Made by a program: the position numbers and the translations under genes. From contig DATASX010000130.1 of the NCBI GenBank assembly GCA_036269075.1, forward strand, positions 1-46,643: a stretch of 46,643 nucleotides of DNA, in the 5' to 3' direction. Positions 39,046 to 46,643 of this stretch are shown piece after piece. The notes beneath the pieces are model-generated. The model ran no database searches. It had not been told where the DNA came from and saw nothing but the letters and a program-made list of their open reading frames with translations. The stretch comes from Sporichthyaceae bacterium (GTDB lineage Bacteria; Actinomycetota; Actinomycetes; Sporichthyales; Sporichthyaceae). The stretch's first letter is position 1; each line of letters starts with the position of its first letter.

Positions 39046-39581
39046 CCGCGCTGGACCTGCGCCGCGCCACCCTGGCCGACGCCGAGCAGATCCAGGCCCT
39101 GATGACGGCCTCGGTGCTGGCACTGTTCCCGGCGCACTACGACCCGGTGCAGACGGCGAGCGGAATGCGCCACATCGGCGTGCTGGACCCGACGCTGATC
39201 GAGGACGGGACGTACTTCGTGGTCACCGCGCCGGACGCCGGCCTTTTCGCGTGCGGTGGCTGGAGCCGCCGGGACAAGTTGTTCAACGGCGCGGTCCCCA
39301 CCGGCGACGAGGCCCGTCTGCTCGACCCGACGCGGGAACCGGCCAGGGTGCGGGCAATGTTCGTGCACGGCGACTGGACCCGGCGCGGGCTGGGCACCCG
39401 CATCCTGGACGCGTGCGCGGCGGCCGCCCGCGCCGAGGGGTTCACCGACCTGGCGCTGATGGCAACCATGCCCGGCGTGGCGCTGTACCGGTCGTGGGGG
39501 TTCACCGACGAGCAACCGCAGGACCTGGTGATGCCGGACGGCGTGATGATGCCGGGCGTGGCCATGCGGCGGACTATTTAG
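39042..39581 (+). CDS. GNAT-family N-acetyltransferase, probable CTG start
   Basis: Acetyltransferase of 179 residues. The first strand LDLRRATLADAEQI, the acetyl-CoA loop DWTRRGLGTRILDACAAAA (RxxGxG) near residue 110 and the closing MPGVALYRSWGFTDE are standard GNAT features. No ATG, GTG or TTG occurs in frame before the first strand. The first ATG (39102) would delete that strand. CTG at 39042 overlaps the OsmC stop (CTGA), with GGAG about 11 bases upstream, mirroring the GTGA/ATGA overlaps elsewhere in the window, so I propose a CTG start. The alternative is a truncated start at 39102. The substrate is unknown. Its stop overlaps the convergent glycosyltransferase by 8 bases. Confidence 0.8.
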   Translation: MTALDLRRATLADAEQIQALMTASVLALFPAHYDPVQTASGMRHIGVLDPTLIEDGTYFVVTAPDAGLFACGGWSRRDKLFNGAVPTGDEARLLDPTREPARVRAMFVHGDWTRRGLGTRILDACAAAARAEGFTDLALMATMPGVALYRSWGFTDEQPQDLVMPDGVMMPGVAMRRTI

Positions 39582-40713
39582 CCGCCAGCTCCGCCAGCGC
39601 CTCGACCGCCGCGTCCGCACCGCGGTAGCCGCCCATCACCCGGGCGAAATAGTCCGCGGCGGACTGCATTCGGATATCGAAGATCGCGTGCTCCACTGCC
39701 CGGGATATCCCGCCGCGCTTCCCGAGTTCGACCGTCATGCCGGCGCCGAGTCGGGCGACCATGGCCGCGTTGAACTGCTGGTCCCGACCCATCGGCACGC
39801 ACACCATGGGCACCGCGTGGGCCAGGCTGTTCAGCGTCGTGCCCAGCCCACAGTGCGTCACCACCGCGGTCGCCCGCGACAACAACTCACTGTGGTCGAG
39901 GAAACGAGCCACCACGGTGTTCTCGGCGGCGTCGAGGTCGGCCGGGGCGACGGAGTGCCCGGTGGTCACCACTACCTGCACGGGTAGGCCGGAAAGTTCG
40001 TCGATCGCCCACTGCAGCGCGCCCTGCTGATCCTGGAAGCTGGTGCTGAAGCTGACCAGCACCAGCGGGTCCACCGTCGCCGGCGGGGTGGGCTCGAACC
40101 CGCCCAGGGCCGGGCCGTCCAGGATCGGGCCGATGTAGCGGTACTGCGCGGGCAGCGAGGCCGGCACGTCGAACTCTTCGGGCAGCGTCGCCAACGCAAG
40201 CGCGCAGGTGTCGTGCGCCTCGGCCAAGCTCGCCACGGGCCGCGCCCCGAGCTCCGCGCGCATGGCGTGCAGCATGGGCAGCGCCGGTTCCAGGAGCTCG
40301 ACCAGCGGGCCCGCGCGGAACAGCGACGGCGCCAGGTGGAACAGCGCGACCGTCGGGATCCCGGCCACCTCACCCGCCGCGCCCGCGCCCCAGGCCAGGC
40401 AGTCGACGATGAGCACGTCGGCCGGTTCGCGCTCGAGTTCGGCGAGGGTGTCGTGGCCGATGCCCGCGTCGAAGAAGATGGCCCGACAGAAATTGGGGAT
40501 CTCCTCGGCCGGATCGACCGGCCAGGTGCTGTCGAACGGCGCGGCCTTGGTGAAGGACACCGGCCGCCACCCGTGGACCCCGCAGCGCTCATGGATCGAG
40601 GGGTGCCCGAGCAGCCGTACGTCGTGCCCGAGCGCGCTGAGTCGGGCGGCCAGGCCGAGGGTCGGGACCAGGTTGCCCGCCCCGTCGACCGTGACCATCA
40701 GAAAACGGGTCAT
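39574..40713 (-). CDS. UGT/MGT-like GT1 glycosyltransferase
   Basis: GT-B glycosyltransferase of family 1, like macrolide or polyketide glycosyltransferases and UGTs. It has 379 residues. The opening FLMVTVDGAGNLVPTLGLAARL matches the N-terminal acceptor domain, and VVTHCGLGTTLNSLAHAVPM with the following PMGRDQQFNAAMVARLGAG is the C-terminal nucleotide-sugar motif (~275-320). It probably modifies a small molecule or lipid, though no biosynthetic genes lie next to it. ATG at 40713 gives the normal first strand; GTG at 40722 would add three residues. It overlaps the convergent GNAT gene. It could be a stray secondary-metabolite or sterol-type transferase. Confidence 0.87.
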   Translation of the reverse strand: MTRFLMVTVDGAGNLVPTLGLAARLSALGHDVRLLGHPSIHERCGVHGWRPVSFTKAAPFDSTWPVDPAEEIPNFCRAIFFDAGIGHDTLAELEREPADVLIVDCLAWGAGAAGEVAGIPTVALFHLAPSLFRAGPLVELLEPALPMLHAMRAELGARPVASLAEAHDTCALALATLPEEFDVPASLPAQYRYIGPILDGPALGGFEPTPPATVDPLVLVSFSTSFQDQQGALQWAIDELSGLPVQVVVTTGHSVAPADLDAAENTVVARFLDHSELLSRATAVVTHCGLGTTLNSLAHAVPMVCVPMGRDQQFNAAMVARLGAGMTVELGKRGGISRAVEHAIFDIRMQSAADYFARVMGGYRGADAAVEALAELAAK

Positions 40714-40754
40714 GGCGCGCACCCTATTGCCGGCGCGCCGAAACCTCCCCTGAC

Positions 40755-40770
40755 CTCAGCGAAAGCTGAG
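40755..40770. terminator. Short GNRA-loop hairpin between typA and GT1 genes
   Basis: CTCAGC-GAAA-GCTGAG at 40755-40770 is a perfect six-base stem with a GAAA loop on the plus strand. It lies in the 103-base gap after typA (minus strand). It could slow or end the typA transcript, but it is short and has no T-run. Confidence 0.35.
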
Positions 40771-40816
40771 CGGTACAGCCCCCACTTGCGCCGACGTTGC
40801 CCGCGGTGAACCGGGG

Positions 40817-42676
<1,860 letters not shown>

Positions 42677-42774
42677 GGTGCGAACTCCTGTGGCGGGGGC
42701 CTGGCGGGTGGACGTCCCATTGTCCCGTACCCACCGGTGTGCCGGCGCCACCGCGAAGCCGGCACCTTATGGCC

Positions 42775-43485
42775 ATGTCGACCACGCACCCGGGCGAGGC
42801 GCACGATCCGAAGCTGGCCGGACGCCTGAACCAGCTGCGCGCCGCGGTACTCGGCGCCAACGACGGAATCGTCTCCGAGGCCGGGCTGGTGATCGGCGTC
42901 GCCGGGGCCACCACCGCCCGCGACCCCTTGCTCACCGCCGGCCTGGCGGGCCTGGCCGCCGGGGCGGTGTCCATGGCGCTCGGCGAGTACGTCTCGGTGA
43001 GTAGTCAGCGCGATGCCGAACGCGACCAGTTGGCCAAGGAGAAGCGGGAGCTGGCCGAGGACCCGGTGGGCGAACTGGCCGAACTGGCCGGGCTCTATCG
43101 GGCGAAGGGCCTGTCCGCGAACACCGCCCGGTTGGTCGCCCAGGAACTGACCGACCGCGACGCCCTGGCCGCCCATGCCGAGGCGGAGCTCCACCTGGAC
43201 CCCACCGACCTGGCCGACCCGGTGCGCGCGGCGGTGGCCTCCGCGGTGTCGTTCACGCTCGGGGCGGCGATCCCACTGCTCGCGATCACGCTGCCGCCGA
43301 CCCAATTGCGCGTCCGGGTGGCCGTGCCGGTGGTGCTGGCCGCCCTCGCCCTGGCCGGGTCCATCGGCGCGCACGTCGGCGGCGGGCGGACGGGACGGGC
43401 GGTGCTGCGCGTGCTGGTGGGCGGCGGGGTCGGGTTGGCGTTCACCTATCTCGTCGGGCACCTCGCCGGGGCCGCGACCAGCTGA
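42775..43485 (+). CDS. VIT1/CCC1-family metal transporter
   Basis: Membrane protein moving Fe2+ or Mn2+, related to plant VIT1 and yeast CCC1. It has 236 residues. The first membrane pair reads AVLGANDGIVSEAGLVIGVAG and AGAVSMALGEYVSVSSQRDAE, the family's signature metal-path region with Asp, Glu and Met residues. A cytoplasmic helical domain rich in Glu/Lys (about 80-145) follows, then three more membrane helices. ATG at 42775 was chosen; ATG at 42769 is two codons earlier. It is divergent from typA. Whether it exports or sequesters metal in this host is unknown. Confidence 0.9.
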   Translation: MSTTHPGEAHDPKLAGRLNQLRAAVLGANDGIVSEAGLVIGVAGATTARDPLLTAGLAGLAAGAVSMALGEYVSVSSQRDAERDQLAKEKRELAEDPVGELAELAGLYRAKGLSANTARLVAQELTDRDALAAHAEAELHLDPTDLADPVRAAVASAVSFTLGAAIPLLAITLPPTQLRVRVAVPVVLAALALAGSIGAHVGGGRTGRAVLRVLVGGGVGLAFTYLVGHLAGAATS

Positions 43486-43521
43486 CTCGGCGCTGCCGCA
43501 GGTCGCCCGGCCGCCTCTAGG

Positions 43522-44739
43522 ATGCGGGGCGTGGTGGCGCCGGCGCTCGACGAGATCAGTCGCGACGCCATGCGGCAACTGGCTGCCCGGACCGACCCGG
43601 ACGCGTTCGCCGTGCTCATCACGGTCGACATCGCCTCGCGGGTGTGGCCGGAGCAGGCCAAGGATCCGGACTTCTACGAGGCATTGGCCCTGTCGGTTCG
43701 CGACAACGTGCGGGCGATCGTCGCGTTGTTCGCCGGGACCCTGACGCTCCCGGACGCGGACCCGCACGCAGCCTTCGGCTTCGCCGACCTGACCGCCGAG
43801 ATGGGTATCCCGGTCAGCGAGTTGGAGAAGGGCTACTGGGTCGGCGTCCAGTCGTTCTGGCACCTGTGGTTCCGGCAGGTCCGGACGCAGACCGGCCCGG
43901 CCACGTTGGTGGAACTCCTCGGGCCGCCCACCTCGCTGCTGTTCGACTACATCATCCACATCCTCGCCGCCGTCGTCGGCCGCTACGACGCCACTCGCGC
44001 CGAGATCCTGCGCAACCAGGAGGACCGGCGCCGGGCGGCGCTGAACCAGGTCCTCGACGGGGAGCTGACCCAGCCCACCCAGGATCTGGAGAACCTCCTC
44101 GGGTATCGGTTGCGCGGGTTCCACCTGGGCGTGGTCCTGGACGTCGGGGACCGGGCGCAGGCCGAACGCGCAGTGGCCGACCTGGTCTCCGGCAGCGGCG
44201 CCCGAGGTTCGCTGCTGACCCTGCACGGCCCGGGGACCTGGGCGGCGTGGTTGTCGTTCGCTGCCCCGCCGGGCTCGTCGACCCGGGCGTTGCTGACCGA
44301 GGCGGCGACCGCCACCGGGATCCCCACCGCGATCGGGGTGCCGAGTTCCGGGGTCGCCGGGCTGCGCCGCACCTACCGGCAGGCGCTGGACGCGACCCGC
44401 CTGCGGCGGCGGTTCGTCGGTCTCGGCGACGTGCTCTGGTTCGCCGACGTCAGCCTCGAGCTGCTGATGCTCAGCGACGAGTCCACCGCCCGGCAGTTCG
44501 TCAGCGACGAACTCGGTGAGCTGAACGCCGACGACGAGCGGGCCGCCCGGACCCGCGAGACCGTGCTGGCCTGGCTGAGCACCGGCTCGCAGTCGGCGGC
44601 CGCAACCCGCCTGGGAGTGCACGAGAACACCGTGCGACAGCGCATCCGACACGCCGAGGAGGTGCTCGGCGACAGCCTGGTCGACCGTCGGGCCGAGGTC
44701 CTCGCGGCGCTGCGACTGCAGCCCCTGTTCGGCCCCTGA
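43522..44739 (+). CDS. PucR-type transcriptional regulator
   Basis: Regulator of 405 residues. The N-terminal half (about 1-170) resembles the RsbRD-type helical sensor domain (DFYEALALSVRDNVRAIVALF, WVGVQSFWHLWFRQVR). A middle PucR-like domain (LGYRLRGFHLGVVLDVG to ~300) follows. The C-terminal helix-turn-helix is SAAATRLGVHENTVRQRIRHAEEVLG (~residues 360-386), the PucR/CdaR type. It is 37 bases after the VIT1-like gene, so it could be in that transcript. The A/T-rich region that follows and the acyl-CoA synthetase downstream are likely targets. The inducer is unknown; GTG three codons in (43531) is another possible start. Confidence 0.87.
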   Translation: MRGVVAPALDEISRDAMRQLAARTDPDAFAVLITVDIASRVWPEQAKDPDFYEALALSVRDNVRAIVALFAGTLTLPDADPHAAFGFADLTAEMGIPVSELEKGYWVGVQSFWHLWFRQVRTQTGPATLVELLGPPTSLLFDYIIHILAAVVGRYDATRAEILRNQEDRRRAALNQVLDGELTQPTQDLENLLGYRLRGFHLGVVLDVGDRAQAERAVADLVSGSGARGSLLTLHGPGTWAAWLSFAAPPGSSTRALLTEAATATGIPTAIGVPSSGVAGLRRTYRQALDATRLRRRFVGLGDVLWFADVSLELLMLSDESTARQFVSDELGELNADDERAARTRETVLAWLSTGSQSAAATRLGVHENTVRQRIRHAEEVLGDSLVDRRAEVLAALRLQPLFGP

Positions 44740-44886
44740 CGCGAAGAGGCGCCGGGGCTGGTCGTCCCGGTCAACTTGTTGGATTCCACCACACCCACTC
44801 CGGCTAATCCAGGATATTCACTATTCATTCATCCCCTTCGGCGCTCTACATTCCACAATATTGCGGCCTGGACGGAGGCTCTGCAG
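44740..44886 (+). promoter_or_regulatory. A/T-rich leader of the acyl-CoA synthetase gene
   Basis: This 147-base region is clearly richer in A/T than its neighbours: TTGTTGGATT near 44775, GGATATTCACTATTCATTC near 44813 and ACATTCCACAATATTGCGG near 44848. It should hold the promoter and perhaps a site for the adjacent PucR-type regulator. CAATATTG (44856-44863) is a perfect palindrome. GGAGG lies ten bases before the ATG at 44887. Confidence 0.5.
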
Positions 44887-46461
44887 ATGTTCGACCACAC
44901 CATTGGTGGGTTGCTCGAGCGCGCGGCAACGGCGTACGGACCGCGGACGGCGATCGTCGCCGGCGACCGCCGGATCAGCTACGGCGAGATGATCGGCGAG
45001 GTGCGCCGTACCGGCCGGGCCCTGCTCTCCGCGGGCCTGCAGCGCGGCGACCGGGTGGCAATGCTGATGCCCGACCGCCCCGAGGTGCTCTACGCGTACT
45101 ACGGGGCGCTGTGGGCCGGCCTCGGCGTCGTGCCGATCAACGCCCGCCTCGGTGCCGAGGACCAGGCGTACATCATCTCCGACTCCGGCGCCCGGGCCAT
45201 CGTCCACGACGCCGCCTACGCCTCGCGGCTGTCCGGGATCATGGGTGACCTGGACACCGAGGTGCTCGCGCACCGGCTGTCCGTCGACGCGAACGCCGTG
45301 CTCGACGGCGGCACCCCACTCGAGCTGCTGACCGACAAGGAGTCCGCCGCCCCCGGAATGCCGGGCGTCGCCTCGGACGACCTGTTCGGCATCGACTACA
45401 CCGGCGGTACCACCGGCCGGCCCAAGGGCGTCGTGCACACCCACCGCACGTTCAGCGCCGCGCTGTTCAGCGAGCTGCTCGAGCTGGGCCTGGGTGAGGC
45501 CGACACGTTCGCGCACTGCGCGCCGCTGACCCACGCCAGCGGCGGTTTCGTGCTCCCGGTCTGGATGCGCGGCGGAACCAACCTGGTGCTCGGCGGCTTC
45601 GACCCGGACCGCCTGCTGCACGCGATCGCGCAGGAGCGCGTCACGGCAACCTTGCTGGTCCCGACGATGATCTACGTCCTGCTGGACCACCCGGGCCTGG
45701 CCGACGCCGACACCTCGTCGCTGCAGACCGTCGTCTACGGTGCCGCACCGATGGGGACCGAACGACTGGTGGACGCGCTCAAGCGGTTCGGCCCGGTCTT
45801 CGCCCAGCTGTACGGACAGACCGAGGCGCCGAACCAGCTCACGACGCTCCGCAAGGACGACCACGCCGAGGCGTTGCGCACCGGCGACCTCACCCCACTG
45901 GCTTCTTGCGGCCGCCCGGTCGCGATCGCGGACGTTCGGCTGCTCGACGACGATCTCAACGAGGTCCCGATGGGGTCCGACGGCGAGATCTGCGTCCGCG
46001 GCCCGCACGTGATGACCGGCTATTGGAATCGGCCGGAGGAGACCGCAGCGACGCTGCGCGACGGCTGGCTGTGCACCGGCGACGTCGCTCGGGCCGACGA
46101 CCGCGGCTTCCTTTACATCGTCGACCGCAAGAAGGACATGATTATCTCCGGCGGCTACAACGTGTACCCGAAAGAGGTCGAAGCCGCCCTGTTCACGCAC
46201 CCCGCGGTTCGCGACGCCTGTGTGATCGGCGTGCCGGACGAGAAGTGGGGCGAGTCGGTCAAGGCCGTAGTGGTCCTGGACCCGGCCGCGCAAGTTGACG
46301 GCGCCACTCTCATCGAGTGGGTCAAGGCCGCCAAGGGCTCGGTGAACAGTCCGAAGACCGTCGACTTCGTCGACGCGATCCCCCTTACCGCTGTGGGAAA
46401 ACACGACAAACCAACGCTGCGCAAGCAGTACTGGGGTGGCCGTGATCGCGCAGTGAACTGA
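44887..46461 (+). CDS. Acyl-CoA synthetase (AMP-binding, class FadD-like)
   Basis: ATP-dependent ligase activating a carboxylic acid to its CoA thioester through an acyl-adenylate. It has 524 residues. Motif A is DYTGGTTGRPKGVVHTHR (~176-193); QLYGQTEAPN carries the core motif, GWLCTGDVARADDRGF is the hinge/Asp region and DMIISGGYNVYPKEVE follows. Lys in VGKHDKPTL near the end is the catalytic lid Lys. ATG at 44887 has GGAGG upstream. Substrate length cannot be read. It lies after the PucR-type regulator and before a lipoprotein gene, suggesting an imported acid or a catabolic cassette. Confidence 0.9.
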   Translation: MFDHTIGGLLERAATAYGPRTAIVAGDRRISYGEMIGEVRRTGRALLSAGLQRGDRVAMLMPDRPEVLYAYYGALWAGLGVVPINARLGAEDQAYIISDSGARAIVHDAAYASRLSGIMGDLDTEVLAHRLSVDANAVLDGGTPLELLTDKESAAPGMPGVASDDLFGIDYTGGTTGRPKGVVHTHRTFSAALFSELLELGLGEADTFAHCAPLTHASGGFVLPVWMRGGTNLVLGGFDPDRLLHAIAQERVTATLLVPTMIYVLLDHPGLADADTSSLQTVVYGAAPMGTERLVDALKRFGPVFAQLYGQTEAPNQLTTLRKDDHAEALRTGDLTPLASCGRPVAIADVRLLDDDLNEVPMGSDGEICVRGPHVMTGYWNRPEETAATLRDGWLCTGDVARADDRGFLYIVDRKKDMIISGGYNVYPKEVEAALFTHPAVRDACVIGVPDEKWGESVKAVVVLDPAAQVDGATLIEWVKAAKGSVNSPKTVDFVDAIPLTAVGKHDKPTLRKQYWGGRDRAVN

Positions 46462-46470
46462 CGGCTGCAG

Positions 46471-46548
46471 TTCAGCCGCGGTGTGCATTGGCCGGATTCC
46501 TGGCCACTCGTGCTCGTTCCTCGCGCGGGCGGCTCAGTCATCCGAACT
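46471..46548. repeat. Dispersed intergenic repeat, copy 2
   Basis: Matches 24311-24388: TTCAGCCGCGG, then TCCTGGCC, CGTGCTC, TCGCGCG and GGCTCAGT, ending CCGAACT. Both copies are 78 bases long. It ends 12 bases before the ATG of the lipoprotein gene, so it forms part of that gene's leader. Confidence 0.65.
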
Positions 46549-46560
46549 AGAGGAGAAACT

Positions 46561-46643
46561 ATGAAGTTGATCGGCAGAAAGGCGGCTGCCGTTCCGTTCG
46601 TCGTCAGCGCGGCGCTGGTGCTTGCGGCGTGCGGCAGTTCCGG
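46561..46643 (+). CDS. Lipoprotein, N-terminus only (possible ABC substrate-binding protein)
   Basis: Start of a lipoprotein cut by the window end. AGAGGAG lies five bases before the ATG. The 27 visible residues are a signal peptide: Lys/Arg-rich start (MKLIGRKAAA), hydrophobic core (VPFVVSAALVL) and lipobox LAAC with the modified Cys at residue 24, followed by GSS. Mature lipoproteins of this form after acyl-CoA synthetases are often branched-chain amino-acid or aromatic-acid ABC binding proteins, but no mature sequence is present, so the function is open. Confidence 0.75.
   Translation, partial: MKLIGRKAAAVPFVVSAALVLAACGSS

Overview
The window is very GC-rich, with dense genes, frequent GTG and some TTG starts, and many stop/start overlaps of the form NTGA. 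It carries mshB (mycothiol synthesis), an LCP-type polymer ligase, a TIGR03089-type protein, a FdxA/FdxC ferredoxin next to dapC, and an actinobacterial-type dapD. Together these say the host is an actinomycete (Actinomycetota, class Actinomycetes). A Frankiales/Sporichthyales-like host is possible, but the sequence read by eye does not fix a genus. I saw no phage, IS, CRISPR, tRNA or rRNA.

Layout. (1) 1-1923: a DNA glycosylase and a divergent DUF3105 membrane protein. (2) 1945-19750: a cell-envelope glycopolymer region. It holds a mannose-1-phosphate guanylyltransferase and a glycosyltransferase, the divergent TIGR03089-like protein, and then a block of unusual content. That block has a fused nucleotidyltransferase-like/CDP-alcohol phosphotransferase with a DUF5941-like tail, a Wzt/Wzm-type ABC exporter, a GT4, a second CDP-alcohol phosphotransferase, two tandem LicC-like nucleotidyltransferases, a GT2, an LCP ligase and a UDP-glucose dehydrogenase. 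purE-purK and a GtrA-type membrane protein close the region. (3) 19747-30755: two LOG-family genes, an LLM flavin oxidoreductase, dapE and dapD, DUF488, a Ser-rich sortase substrate with its own sortase, dapC-ferredoxin, and a GNAT gene followed by a SirB1-like gene. (4) 30858-42676: rocD-ddaH with a nearby Lrp/AsnC regulator, a DLH-like hydrolase, DUF6113 and mshB, a DPP-IV-like peptidase, a BKACE-family enzyme, OsmC, GNAT, a UGT-like glycosyltransferase and typA/bipA. (5) 42775-46643: a VIT1-like transporter, a PucR-type regulator, an acyl-CoA synthetase and the start of a lipoprotein gene.

From general knowledge, part 2 matches the backbone of the Mycobacterium tuberculosis manB-LCP-Rv3268-purEK-Rv3277 neighbourhood. 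Parts 3-4 match the typA-mshB-fdxC-dapC-dapD-dapE-Rv1205 neighbourhood. The block at 5414-15608 looks like a lineage-specific insertion into the first of these.

The most interesting candidate system is that block. Two CTP-type nucleotidyltransferases could activate a phospho-alcohol. Two CDP-alcohol phosphotransferases could build a lipid anchor or a phosphodiester-linked unit. Glycosyltransferases would extend it, the ABC pair would export it, and the LCP protein could attach it to the wall. This resembles a wall-teichoic-acid or phosphoinositol-type pathway, with unknown chemistry. Within it, the nucleotidyltransferase-like domain of the fusion has lost its signature loop, one phosphotransferase has His in place of the last Asp of its motif, and the remnant of a third nucleotidyltransferase copy lies downstream of the tandem pair.

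Two intergenic repeat families are also visible, each in two copies: a palindrome at 5080-5139 and 30763-30822, and a 78-base element at 24311-24388 and 46471-46548.
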